A DNA stretch of 64,000 nucleotides from Pedobacter cryoconitis (GTDB lineage: Bacteria > Bacteroidota > Bacteroidia > Sphingobacteriales > Sphingobacteriaceae): contig NZ_JACHCE010000006.1 in the NCBI RefSeq assembly GCF_014200605.1, positions 124,001 through 188,000 on the forward strand, given 5' to 3'. Both the position numbers and the translations under genes were made by a program. Positions 8,281-17,148 of the stretch are shown here, one piece after another (the first letter of the stretch is position 1; each line of letters opens with the position of its first letter). Below the pieces are notes generated by a model. The model was not told the origin of the DNA. It searched no databases and saw nothing but the letters and a program-made list of their open reading frames with translations.

Positions 8281-9375
8281 CTATTGTTTCCTATTCTCTA
8301 TATTTAACCACCATTTTGTATTTGGATAATCTACTCCTACTTGAAACGTTTCCCCAAGCATAGGCGTCACCATCAACTGTTTAGACTCATCTGCACTTTT
8401 TGAAACGCGCAAAATAGAATCATCCCAATCATGCAAAGCTAAAGTAAACTTTCCCCAGTGTACAGGTAAAAGCAGCCTGGCCTTCAAATCTTTTGCAGCT
8501 GTTACCGTTTGTTCCGGGAACATATGGATTAAAGGCCATAATTCATTGTACTGTCCGCATTCTAAGATAGCCAGATCAAAAGGCCCATGCTGTTCACCAA
8601 TAACTTTAAAATGATTATCATAACCTGAATCACCGCCCAAAAACAATTTATGGTCACCAGATTCCAGAATAAAGGAAGACCATAACGTTCTATTCCGTTT
8701 AAATAATCTGCCGGTAAAATGTCTTGCTGGCTGGGCGGTAAACTGAAGTCCGCATAAAACAGCCTGTTCATCCCAGGCCAGTTCTGTAATTTTCTCTGCC
8801 GGAATTCCCCAGCGAATTAGATGTGACCCTGCCCCTGCAGAAGTTAAAAAATGTTTAGCCCTGTCTTTTAGCTTTAATATACTTTGATAATCCATATGAT
8901 CATAATGATCATGTGTGATCAGGATAATATCGATTGAAGGAAAATCCTCAGCCCTGATAAAATCAGTGCCTTCATATTGTTTTTTACCAATAAAAGAAAA
9001 TGGAGAAGGTGTTTTACTGAATACAGGATCAACCAGTATCTTTAAGGCATCTAGCTGTAATAAATAAGAAGAATGTCCAAACCAGGTGACTTTTAAACCT
9101 GATATAGAATCCATTACAGGTTTAACATGCGGCAAAATGGCCAAAGGTCTGCTATTTGGATTTCCTTTCAGCATAGCTTTAAAAATAGCTGAATACCCTT
9201 CCTCTGGTTCCATAGGGGTTAAAGACTGATTTTGCAGTACATCATCTTTAACATTAGGCAAACGCCTGATCCGGTCTAATCTTGCGCCTTCGGGCAAACG
9301 GCCAAAAACCGGTAAATTTAAAATGATATAAAACAGCAAAATTAATGCGCAGATAATAAATAAGGTGATGTACAT
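8281..9375 (-). CDS. MBL-fold metallo-hydrolase (UlaG/NAPE-PLD-like)
   Basis: An N-terminal hydrophobic segment (residues 2-20) anchors or exports the protein. The metallo-beta-lactamase fold follows: WFGHSSYLLQ near 98-107, LVDPVFSKTPSPFSF near 114-128, and the metal motif THDHYDHMD at 154-162 (H155, H157, D159, H160). Later LFLGGDSGYDNHF and LLLPVHWGKFTLALHDW supply the remaining metal ligands. The arrangement matches the N-acyl-phosphatidylethanolamine phospholipase D / RomA-like group of binuclear zinc hydrolases. The physiological substrate is unknown; phospholipid or lactone hydrolysis are both possible. Confidence 0.87.
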   Translation of the reverse strand: MYITLFIICALILLFYIILNLPVFGRLPEGARLDRIRRLPNVKDDVLQNQSLTPMEPEEGYSAIFKAMLKGNPNSRPLAILPHVKPVMDSISGLKVTWFGHSSYLLQLDALKILVDPVFSKTPSPFSFIGKKQYEGTDFIRAEDFPSIDIILITHDHYDHMDYQSILKLKDRAKHFLTSAGAGSHLIRWGIPAEKITELAWDEQAVLCGLQFTAQPARHFTGRLFKRNRTLWSSFILESGDHKLFLGGDSGYDNHFKVIGEQHGPFDLAILECGQYNELWPLIHMFPEQTVTAAKDLKARLLLPVHWGKFTLALHDWDDSILRVSKSADESKQLMVTPMLGETFQVGVDYPNTKWWLNIENRKQ

Positions 9376-9563
9376 ATATAACGTAGCTAATGATAACAGG
9401 TATATAAAAAAATAGCAGGAATCAGCTTAAAAGCTAAGATTCCACAACGAATATAACAATTGGATGAAGTATCAAGCCCAGTAAATTCATTAATATTGCA
9501 AAAGCCTGTTTAAATAACAGCTCCTGTAAAATTAAATGATTCCCTGACCTCCAACAGCAAGCA

Positions 9564-10388
9564 ATGCGTACTAATACCGTTTTTATAAACAATACCTTTA
9601 TAGATGCCGCTCAAGCCTCGATATTAATTACAGATCTTTCCATACAAAGAGGCTATGGAATATTTGATTTCTTTAAAACAGTCAATGGGAAACCTATTTT
9701 TCTGGATGATCATATAGAACGTTTTTATAACTCTGCAAAAAAAATGCATCTGCATATTGATCAAAGCCCTGCAGAACTAAAAAATATCATTACTGAACTG
9801 ATGTTAAAAAATGATTTACCAGATTCAGGAATTAAAATGACCCTGACAGGAGGGTATTCTGCGGATGCTTATGGCCTGCCCGCTACGCAAAACCTGATTA
9901 TCACTCAATATCCTTTAACCATACCCCAGGGTTTTCAAACTCAGGGAATAAATCTGGTCACTTATCCTTATCAAAGACAATTATCAGAAATGAAAACGCT
10001 GGATTATTCTATGGCAATCTGGCTGCAACCCTTTATCAAAGAACACAATGCTGATGAAGTGTTATATCAATATGATAATTTAGTTAAAGAAACCCCGAGA
10101 GCAAATTTTTTCATGGTCACTGCTGAAGGTGAAGTCATCACTGCTAAAAATGATGTTTTGAGTGGGGTTATTCGTAAAAACATCCTTCATCTTAAAGATT
10201 CAGGTTTCCGGATCACAGCACGTGATTTTACTTTAGAAGAAATGAGCCAGGCCAGCGAAGCTTTTATTACCAGCACAACCAGGAACATCCTGCCAGTTTT
10301 AAATATAGACGGCAAAAAGGTTGGTAATGGAAAAGCAGGAGAAATTACAGCAAAATTATATGCCTTACTGCTTGAAAAAATAGGATAA
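9564..10388 (+). CDS. Class IV PLP-dependent aminotransferase
   Basis: This 274-aa protein has the fold-type IV layout: SIQRGYGIFDFFKTVNGKPI near residues 26-46, the candidate PLP lysine in MKTLDYSMAIW near residue 145, and the phosphate-binding SGVIRKNILHL and EAFITSTTRNILPVLNIDG stretches. The family includes branched-chain aminotransferase, D-amino-acid aminotransferase and aminodeoxychorismate lyase. The sequence does not settle which reaction it performs, and no pab or ilv neighbours help. It is a single gene facing topB. Confidence 0.85.
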   Translation: MRTNTVFINNTFIDAAQASILITDLSIQRGYGIFDFFKTVNGKPIFLDDHIERFYNSAKKMHLHIDQSPAELKNIITELMLKNDLPDSGIKMTLTGGYSADAYGLPATQNLIITQYPLTIPQGFQTQGINLVTYPYQRQLSEMKTLDYSMAIWLQPFIKEHNADEVLYQYDNLVKETPRANFFMVTAEGEVITAKNDVLSGVIRKNILHLKDSGFRITARDFTLEEMSQASEAFITSTTRNILPVLNIDGKKVGNGKAGEITAKLYALLLEKIG

Positions 10389-10405
10389 GATTAGTCGTGA
10401 AAGAA

Positions 10406-10449
10406 TAAAAAAAAGCCTTATTTACTTTTAAAAGGAGCAAATAAGGCTT
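10406..10449 (-). terminator. Intrinsic terminator of topB
   Basis: The stem AAGCCTTATTT / AAATAAGGCTT encloses a loop of about 15 bases. On the minus strand a run of T follows the stem (positions 10406-10412 are A on the plus strand). It lies between the convergent aminotransferase and topB genes. Confidence 0.75.
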
Positions 10450-10464
10450 GAATTCAATAACAGG

Positions 10465-12321
10465 TTATACTACAGCCGGATCTTCTTTCTTTGGTACTAA
10501 TTTTTCAGCAAGACCAGCTCCCGCAGCCAGCAATTCATTGGTAATTGCCCTGGTATACTCTGATATCTCCGCTTTAAAATCTGCAACTGAAGCACCCGAA
10601 CGGATTTCTTCCAGTCTTTTTTCCCAGGAACCTGTTAATTCTGCCTGGGCAATTTTCTGATCTTTCACTACATCATAAACAGCAAGACCTTTAAAAGTCG
10701 GAACAAGGTTACGTTTTTCACGCAGAATGTAATCTCTGGTAATTAAGGTCTCAATAATTGAAGCCCTGGTAGCCGGGGTACCCAGTCCACTGTCTTTCAT
10801 GGCATAGCGCAATTCTTCATCTTCTATTTCTTTACCAGAAGTTTCCAGTGCTTTCAGTAAAGAGGCTTCATTGTATAAAGGTTTAGGTTTAGTCTGTTTT
10901 TCCAGTAAAGCCTTTTCTACAATTGGTAATGATTCACCTTTTTTAACTTTTGGAAGAGAAGGGTTATCTTCATCTTTCTTATCCTCTTCCTTGTCATTTA
11001 ATACTGATCGCCATCCCGCAGAGCGGATAACGGTTCCATTTGCAATAAACAGAGACCCTGACTCGATCGTTATTTTAGTTACTTCCTTCACACATTCCTG
11101 GTGAAAAGCTTCGAGCATACGCCCTACAACCATATCATAAACCGCTTGCTTATCTGCGCTTAAATGATAAGGTGCCTCCCCTGTTGGTAATATAGCATGG
11201 TGATCCGTGACTTTCTTTGCATTCACACTCCTTTTATTCAAAGGTACAGTCATCAGAAATTCTGCCTGTTTTCCAAAATCAGGATGCGTAGTTAACTGTG
11301 TGATTAGTTGAGGGACACCCGCAAAAACATCATCTCCAATATACCGGCTGCCCGTACGCGGATAAGAGACCAGTTTACTTTCATATAAATTCTGTAACAG
11401 GTTAAGCGTCTGATCTGCAGTATAACCTTTACGCTTATTGGCTTCCTGCTGTAAACTACTCAGGTCATGCAATAGCGGCGGCGGTTCTTTACGGGGTTTA
11501 GCTTCCACATCAAGGATCTTTCCTCCGGTTGGAAATCCGGAGCCGACATCTTCAATTTTATCAAATAAAGCCTGAGCTTCTTCTTTGACATTGAAATTCA
11601 CTGTAGAAACAGCTTTAAAAAGCTGTCCGTCTTTATCCAGCTGTATACCCAACTGATAATATAATTGTGGTACGAAATTCTTGATTTCAATAAACCTTGA
11701 ACAGATCATGGCTAAAGTGGGGGTCTGTACCCTGCCCAGCGAAAGTACCGATCTTGCACCGGCCGAAATACTTAATGCCTGGGTGGCGTTCATTCCTACC
11801 AGCCAGTCAGATTCTGACCTGCAATGTGCAGAATTAAACAGCGTATCATAATCAGTACCCGGTTTAAGATTTCTGAAACCTTCTTTAATAGCTTCATCAG
11901 TCTGTGAAGAAATCCAAAGCCTTTTAAAAGGTTTTTTACATTTCAGAAAATAATAGATATAGCGGAAAATGAGTTCACCTTCCCGCCCGGCATCCGTTGC
12001 TACGATAATCTCTGTAGCTTCATCAAAAAGCTTTTTAATAATATCAAGCTGCTTTCTTACGCCGGGATCTTCGACCAGTCCATCTTTAGTTTTAATTTTC
12101 CGGATGGCCAGTTTAAATTTAGCCGGCAGCATCGGCAGATGCTGTCTTCTCCAGCCTATAAAGCCGTATTCCTGTGGAGGTGCCAATTGCAGCAGATGTC
12201 CGAATGCCCAGGTAAAAGAGTAACCTTTCCCCTCAATGTATCCGTCTTTTTTACCCGTTGCGCCAAACACTTTAGCTAATTCACGTGCAACGGATGGTTT
12301 TTCTGCAATTACAATCTTCAT
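10465..12321 (-). CDS. topB: DNA topoisomerase III
   Basis: This type IA topoisomerase cuts one DNA strand through a 5'-phosphotyrosine link and unlinks or decatenates DNA. The Toprim domain has the catalytic Glu in VIAEKPSVAREL (E7) and the acidic cluster ATDAGREGEL (D110 onward). The active tyrosine is in SYPRTGSRYIG (Y320). RSVLSLGRVQTPTLA near 190-204 is the conserved strand-passage region. At 618 aa it is slightly shorter than the E. coli enzyme and has no obvious C-terminal zinc fingers. Single gene with its own terminator. Confidence 0.94.
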   Translation of the reverse strand: MKIVIAEKPSVARELAKVFGATGKKDGYIEGKGYSFTWAFGHLLQLAPPQEYGFIGWRRQHLPMLPAKFKLAIRKIKTKDGLVEDPGVRKQLDIIKKLFDEATEIIVATDAGREGELIFRYIYYFLKCKKPFKRLWISSQTDEAIKEGFRNLKPGTDYDTLFNSAHCRSESDWLVGMNATQALSISAGARSVLSLGRVQTPTLAMICSRFIEIKNFVPQLYYQLGIQLDKDGQLFKAVSTVNFNVKEEAQALFDKIEDVGSGFPTGGKILDVEAKPRKEPPPLLHDLSSLQQEANKRKGYTADQTLNLLQNLYESKLVSYPRTGSRYIGDDVFAGVPQLITQLTTHPDFGKQAEFLMTVPLNKRSVNAKKVTDHHAILPTGEAPYHLSADKQAVYDMVVGRMLEAFHQECVKEVTKITIESGSLFIANGTVIRSAGWRSVLNDKEEDKKDEDNPSLPKVKKGESLPIVEKALLEKQTKPKPLYNEASLLKALETSGKEIEDEELRYAMKDSGLGTPATRASIIETLITRDYILREKRNLVPTFKGLAVYDVVKDQKIAQAELTGSWEKRLEEIRSGASVADFKAEISEYTRAITNELLAAGAGLAEKLVPKKEDPAVV

Positions 12322-12371
12322 CTATTATCCTTTATTTAGAGACCCTAAATTTCATCAAAATACTTCACATT

Positions 12372-12403
12372 AAAAAACCAGGAAGCTTCTTTCCTGGTTT
12401 TTT
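12372..12403 (-). terminator. Intrinsic terminator downstream of the deacetylase-like gene
   Basis: AAAAAACCAGGAA pairs with TTCCTGGTTTTTT around a short loop, with a T-run at both ends. It lies 55 bp beyond the stop of the minus-strand deacetylase-like gene and upstream of topB. Confidence 0.85.
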
Positions 12404-12458
12404 AAACGGATAATACCGCCTATAAATCCTGTTTTCTGATAGAAAGCAATCAATTTTC

Positions 12459-13367
12459 CTATAGGGAGCCTAATAGATCGAGTCCCGTTTTGAACGTATT
12501 GCAATGTGCCTCTACAATGTCTTTAATTAATGGAGAATAGCCCCCCCCCATACTTACCTGTACAGGTAAACCATGTTCTTTACAAAACTGAAAGACCATT
12601 TTATCCCGCTCTTTACATCCCGCCTTAGTCATTGCTAATTTACCTAACTTATCACTTGATAAGACATCTACCCCTGATAAATAAAAAACGAAATCAGGCA
12701 GGTGCTTTTCATATAAATCAGGCAGTGTGTGGGCTAAAAGCGAAAGATAAACCTCATCTCCGGTTCCCACATCCAAACCGATATCAAGATCAGAAACTTC
12801 TTTGCGAAAAGGAAAGTTCTTCTCCCCATGCATAGAAAAAGTAAAGATTGCCGGCTCATTTTCCAGAATCTGAGCAGTCCCGTTTCCCTGGTGTACATCT
12901 AAATCTATAATCAGGATACGTTTACAAAAACCTCTTTTCAAAAGATAATTGGCCGCTATAGCCTGATCATTCAGTAAACAAAAACCCTCACCCCAGTTAG
13001 AACCTGCATGATGTGTACCACCCGCCACATTAAAAGCAAGACCATGCTCTTTTGCAAACAAAGCACCGTCAATGGTTCCCTGGGTAATCCTCAGTTCCCT
13101 CTCCAGCAGCTGCGCATTTAGTGGAAAACCAATCCGGCGCTGTTCTCTTTGAGGCAAAGTGAAATCCCTCAACTGAGCCCAGTAAGCAAGCTCATGGGAT
13201 AACAGGACAATCTCTTCATCAACCCGGTCAGGTTCAAAAAGATAATCAGGGGTGATCACCCCTTCATGTAATAATTGTTCAGGTATCAACTCATACTTTA
13301 ACATCGGGAAACGATGTCCCTCCGGTAAAGGATGCGCATATAAAGGATGATATGCTATTTTTATCAT
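12459..13367 (-). CDS. Histone-deacetylase/AcuC-family zinc amidohydrolase
   Basis: At 302 aa the protein covers a complete arginase/deacetylase fold. The catalytic histidine pair is in GGTHHAGSNWGEGF (H119, H120), and the zinc site in LIIDLDVHQGNGT (D157 and H159 as likely ligands), with FYLSGVDVLSSDKLG later and MGGGYSP at the end. Bacterial members remove acetyl groups from proteins, polyamines or small amides; the substrate here is unknown. Its ATG directly follows the stop codon of the bestrophin gene (13370/13367), so the two are translated from one message. Confidence 0.88.
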   Translation of the reverse strand: MIKIAYHPLYAHPLPEGHRFPMLKYELIPEQLLHEGVITPDYLFEPDRVDEEIVLLSHELAYWAQLRDFTLPQREQRRIGFPLNAQLLERELRITQGTIDGALFAKEHGLAFNVAGGTHHAGSNWGEGFCLLNDQAIAANYLLKRGFCKRILIIDLDVHQGNGTAQILENEPAIFTFSMHGEKNFPFRKEVSDLDIGLDVGTGDEVYLSLLAHTLPDLYEKHLPDFVFYLSGVDVLSSDKLGKLAMTKAGCKERDKMVFQFCKEHGLPVQVSMGGGYSPLIKDIVEAHCNTFKTGLDLLGSL

Positions 13368-14228
13368 TTAATTTAAGATCTCTCCCACGTGTTTTTCAAT
13401 ATTATTACAGATCTCATCTACAGGCAGATCATTCGCATCCTCACCAAAAGGGTTTTCTATTTCTTCTGCAATCAGTTCCAGACTGGCCAGAACATATAAA
13501 ATAAAAGGTACAATTGGGACTACAAAATAACCCAGACTGAATACCCAGCCAAAAGGAAGGGTAATCACGTAGATAAAAAGAAATTTTTTGATAAAAGCAC
13601 TATAAGAAAAAGGAATAGGTGTTTTCTTAATTCTCTCACATCCACCGCAAATATCTGTGAAACGGTTCAGATCACCACTCAGTACGATCAGCTGCTCACC
13701 CGAAATCTTACCCGCTGCTTCCAGGTCAAAAACTCTGGCCGAAAGACTGGCCGCAACCTGATTAGGAATATGTTTACCTCCATCCACTTCAACTAAAAAA
13801 CTGTTTTTCCCGAAATACTGTTTTTCCCGCAAATGCTCTTTTAAAGCAAAAGCATATTTAGGAATTGCATAACTGAAATATTCATATTCCTCTTCACCCA
13901 GTTTAAGCGATTTGATCTTAATGGCCAGGTTACGGCTGATGTTAGTCAGCTCCCCTAATAATCGCCTGCCTTCCCACCAGCGGTCATAAGAAGTATTGGT
14001 CCGGAATACCAGTAACATGGAAATCACAAATCCCAGCAAGCTATGCATCATGCCAATATTTTTGACCGTTGCTGTTTGTGATAATTTGAGAAAATGAAGT
14101 TCCAAAAAAGCGATTAAACCAGAAAAAACAGCGACACTAATCATCAGCGGCCACAGTTTTCTGAAAGTATCTGCCTTATGGATATGAAAAATAAAGGTGA
14201 ACCAATCTTTAGGATTGTAATTTATCAT
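13368..14228 (-). CDS. Bestrophin-family ion channel
   Basis: This 286-aa membrane protein starts MINYNPKDWFTFIFHIHKAD, has two hydrophobic hairpins (about residues 25-75 and 200-245), and carries FRTNTSYDRWWEGRRLLGEL, the signature stretch of the bestrophin/UPF0187 family. The C-terminal region EEIENPFGEDANDLPVDEIC is also diagnostic, matching the gating-belt segment of bacterial bestrophins. These form pentameric anion or cation channels in the inner membrane. It sits between kynU (1 bp gap) and the deacetylase-like gene, in a tight operon without an obvious functional link. Confidence 0.9.
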   Translation of the reverse strand: MINYNPKDWFTFIFHIHKADTFRKLWPLMISVAVFSGLIAFLELHFLKLSQTATVKNIGMMHSLLGFVISMLLVFRTNTSYDRWWEGRRLLGELTNISRNLAIKIKSLKLGEEEYEYFSYAIPKYAFALKEHLREKQYFGKNSFLVEVDGGKHIPNQVAASLSARVFDLEAAGKISGEQLIVLSGDLNRFTDICGGCERIKKTPIPFSYSAFIKKFLFIYVITLPFGWVFSLGYFVVPIVPFILYVLASLELIAEEIENPFGEDANDLPVDEICNNIEKHVGEILN

Positions 14229-14229
14229 A

Positions 14230-15513
14230 TTATATCTCTTTGCTAATTTTTAATAGTAACTCACCTGTCAAAAAAACATCCTCAAAAGAATTGTATAAAG
14301 GAACAGGACTTAAACGGATAACATTTGGTTCTCTCCAGTCCCCTAATATATTATTGGCAACCAGTTTTTCAAAAACACCTTTGGCATTGCCCGATGCAAT
14401 TATAGAAACCTGGGTACCACGGTCATTTTCATTTTCGGGCGTAATGACCTGATACTGCTGATAACCTATTGCTTTATTGACCTGAGCTATGGTCTCTATC
14501 AAATAAGCAGTTAACATTTTACTTTTTTCTCTGACCGGTCCCATAAACCCTGCAGATTCAAAGATTTGCAGGGAAGCATGGTATAAAGCCATTGGCATAA
14601 CCTGCGAACAGCTGATCTGCCAGCCATCAGCCCCCGGTTCAGCTACAAAGCCTTTTTCCATTTTAAAACGGGTAGATTCTTTATAACCCCACCATCCTGC
14701 GAAGCGGTCCAATGTATCATCTTTAAAATGTTTTTCATGGACAAATATGCCTCCTATTCCCCCAGGACCACTATTCTGATATTTATAGGAGCACCAGCAG
14801 GCAAAGTCAATATCCCAGTCATGTAATTGCACAGGCACATTACCAGCAGCATGTGCAAGATCGAATCCGACAATTGCACCCGCAGCATGACCTGCTTTTG
14901 TAATCGCCTCCATGTCAAACCACTGACCAGTGAAATAATTTATTCCACCAAATAAAACCAAAGCCAGTTCATCTGCATTTTCAGCAATACGGGCTACAAT
15001 ATCTTCTGTTCTTAAAGTATACTCACCAGTTCTGGGTGCCACTTCAATGATTGCTGTTGCCGGATCATAACCATGAAAACGCACCTGACTTTCAAGCGCA
15101 TACTGATCTGAAGGGAAAGCACCAGCTTCCATAATGATCTTAAATCTTTTTTGATTGGGGCGATAGAAACTCACCATCAGTAAATGAAGGTTTACTGTCA
15201 GTGTATTCATTGGACAAACCTCGGCAGCAAGTGCACCCACAATCGGAGCCATCAGCTTTTTAAGCTCTTTATGGTAAAACATCCAGGGACTATCGCCTTC
15301 AAACCAGCCTTCTACTGCCAGATTTTGCCAGTTATCCAGTTGTTTTCCAAGCACAGACCGCGCAGATTTAGGTTGAAGCCCCAGGGAATTGCCACACAGA
15401 TATATAAATGGTTTACCATTTTGCTGTGGAAATAGAAATTCTTCACGGAATTTCGCCAATGGGTCTTGTGAATCCATTGTCCTTGCAAATGATAATGTAT
15501 TTTCAAAGTTCAT
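14230..15513 (-). CDS. kynU: Kynureninase
   Basis: The PLP enzyme converts L-kynurenine (or 3-hydroxykynurenine) to anthranilate (or 3-hydroxyanthranilate) and alanine. Recognisable blocks are FIYLCGNSLGLQPKSAR near the N-terminus, PMNTLTVNLHLLMVSFYRP, VGFDLAHAAGNVPVQLHDWD and the lysine-bearing CWCSYKYQNSGPGGIGGIF, which holds the Schiff-base Lys. The length of 427 aa is normal. Other tryptophan-degradation genes are not in view. It appears to be the first gene of the kynU-bestrophin-deacetylase operon, with the oxidoreductase gene 107 bp upstream. Confidence 0.93.
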   Translation of the reverse strand: MNFENTLSFARTMDSQDPLAKFREEFLFPQQNGKPFIYLCGNSLGLQPKSARSVLGKQLDNWQNLAVEGWFEGDSPWMFYHKELKKLMAPIVGALAAEVCPMNTLTVNLHLLMVSFYRPNQKRFKIIMEAGAFPSDQYALESQVRFHGYDPATAIIEVAPRTGEYTLRTEDIVARIAENADELALVLFGGINYFTGQWFDMEAITKAGHAAGAIVGFDLAHAAGNVPVQLHDWDIDFACWCSYKYQNSGPGGIGGIFVHEKHFKDDTLDRFAGWWGYKESTRFKMEKGFVAEPGADGWQISCSQVMPMALYHASLQIFESAGFMGPVREKSKMLTAYLIETIAQVNKAIGYQQYQVITPENENDRGTQVSIIASGNAKGVFEKLVANNILGDWREPNVIRLSPVPLYNSFEDVFLTGELLLKISKEI

Positions 15514-15620
15514 ATTTTTTGTAATTATGCTGATCAGGATAACGCTTTTTACAATTTTAATAAAAAAATGGAGAATCAGACAATCTTATAGCTGTTGTAT
15601 TACCAATTATCAGCTTAGTT

Positions 15621-16610
15621 TTAATCCTCTTTTTTTGTAAACTGATCTATAATTTCCATCACAGTAAGCCCGTCTTCACCGATACATGGGTTTGCTGTTT
15701 CATTTAAAAAATACCGTACCGTGGCGCCGATCATAGGCTGCTGAACATGCTCAAGTGCATCAAAATTAAACACTTCTGTTTTTCCATCTCTGATTAGTTC
15801 TATTTTACCAGGACCAAAAACAGGAAATGAGATCGTGCCTTTCGAGCCAGTAATGATACAAAGATCTTTTTGTGTTCCAGCTGGCATATCAAAACACCAG
15901 GTCCCATTGAAAAATACATTATTTTTGAATTTCAGAACTCCTGTAACCAAATCATCAGCCTGATAAAGACCACCCTGATTACCTGAAATACCTATAGATT
16001 TTTCAATTGGGCCGAAAAAATATAACATCAGATCTAACTGGTGAGGAGCGATATCATGGAAAAGTCCACCTCCGGCAATTACCGGATCCAAACGCCATTG
16101 TATTTTTGGATCAGCAAGTTCTTTGGGACTAAGTGAAGGCTGTAAATATTCTAATGTAACAAATTTTACAGCTCCGATGGCCTGTTCGTCGATTAAAGCT
16201 CTGATCTTTTTAAATACAGGTTGTTCTCTGCGATAATGTGCGATGGTTAATTTCCCATTACTTCGCGCAGCAGCTTCAACCATTTGCTGACCTGCAGCTG
16301 CATGTATAGCCATTGGTTTTTCAACATAAACCGACTTACCAGCCTTTAATGCTGCAATAGTCAGTTCCTGATGTGATAATGGCGGAGTAGCAATATAAAT
16401 GGCGTTGATTTCAGGATCATCGATCAATGCCTGAGTATCGCTATACCATTTCGGTACCCGATGTCTTCTGGCATAATCTTCTGCTTTGAAAGCATTTCTA
16501 CTCATTACAGCTATAAGAGCTGAATTTGGCACTTTATTAAAAGCAGGGCCGCTTTTCACTTCGGTTACATCCCCGCATCCGATCATACCCCATTTTATAG
16601 TATTCTGCAT
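15621..16610 (-). CDS. Gfo/Idh/MocA-family NAD(P)-dependent oxidoreductase
   Basis: The Rossmann nucleotide-binding loop is at the N-terminus (IKWGMIGCGDVTEVKSGPAF). The family's EKPMA motif (VYVEKPMAIHAAAGQQM) lies near residue 95, and GGGLFHDIAPHQLDLMLYFF near 175-195 supplies the catalytic His/Asp region. At 329 aa it is a complete member. Such enzymes oxidise or reduce sugars, inositols or related polyols. Substrate and partners are not clear here. It lies at the edge of a 538-bp non-coding stretch. Confidence 0.88.
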   Translation of the reverse strand: MQNTIKWGMIGCGDVTEVKSGPAFNKVPNSALIAVMSRNAFKAEDYARRHRVPKWYSDTQALIDDPEINAIYIATPPLSHQELTIAALKAGKSVYVEKPMAIHAAAGQQMVEAAARSNGKLTIAHYRREQPVFKKIRALIDEQAIGAVKFVTLEYLQPSLSPKELADPKIQWRLDPVIAGGGLFHDIAPHQLDLMLYFFGPIEKSIGISGNQGGLYQADDLVTGVLKFKNNVFFNGTWCFDMPAGTQKDLCIITGSKGTISFPVFGPGKIELIRDGKTEVFNFDALEHVQQPMIGATVRYFLNETANPCIGEDGLTVMEIIDQFTKKED

Positions 16611-16817
16611 CGTAATTCATTTAAGCTGGTAAATATGGTTAAAATCCTGATCCTTATTCAGTGCTATAGTTTAAGTTAATTTCAAAACTATTCATTCTCA
16701 TGATTACCCTTACCTGAAAACAGCGTAATCCTTATCAGAAACAAGTTGACAGCGTATCAGATTATTTAGTTTAAAACGGGTTTTAAATAGCTTATACAAG
16801 CATTATTCAGCAAATCA

Positions 16818-16872
16818 TGGACAAAACCTGAATGAGTCCTGAACAAGTACTGAACAATGTCTGGACAAAGAC
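16818..16872 (+). repeat. Five in-phase 11-bp tandem repeats
   Basis: The units are TGGACAAAACC, TGAATGAGTCC, TGAACAAGTAC, TGAACAATGTC and TGGACAAAGAC. They are contiguous, with consensus TGRACAAnnnC. The period of 11 bp is close to one helical turn, so a protein binding each unit would sit on one face of the DNA. The array is about 208 bp upstream of the Gfo/Idh start and 213 bp beyond the siderophore operon terminator. Its role is unknown. Confidence 0.75.
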
Positions 16873-17084
16873 CTTATAAGACACTTATTACCATCAAGTT
16901 AGATAAGATCTAAATCACCTGATTTTTCAGACTGGAATCAATTTTAAAAATAACCAGAAAAGATATTTGAGGATTCAATAAGCGATATAAATATCATTAA
17001 AAACAAATCATTTTTATGATTAAGAAATATCAATTTACTCATTTAAAACGATGGTCATCCTTTATATGAAAAAAAATTATAATT

Positions 17085-17126
17085 AAAAAAGCGCGCTTAA
17101 CAATCAAAACTGAAGGTTAAGCACGC
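17085..17126 (-). terminator. Intrinsic terminator of the siderophore operon
   Basis: On the minus strand GCGTGCTTAAC and GTTAAGCGCGC form an 11-bp stem (one G-T pair) around a 14-base loop, followed by six T. It lies 23 bp past the last gene of the operon. Confidence 0.85.
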
Positions 17127-17148
17127 TATGTTTTTACGGATAGCGATG

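Larger units (their letters stand above)
16611..17148. other. 538-bp gene-free stretch
   Basis: No convincing open frame was found on either strand. It contains a tandem array of 11-bp units (16818-16872) and, at its right end, the terminator of the siderophore operon (17085-17126). The remainder is AT-rich without repeats that I can see. No tRNA-like cloverleaf was recognised. Confidence 0.6.

Noticed and set aside
16818..16872. Possible CRISPR array
   Set aside because: The repeats are 11 bp, contiguous and degenerate, with no unique spacers and no cas genes.
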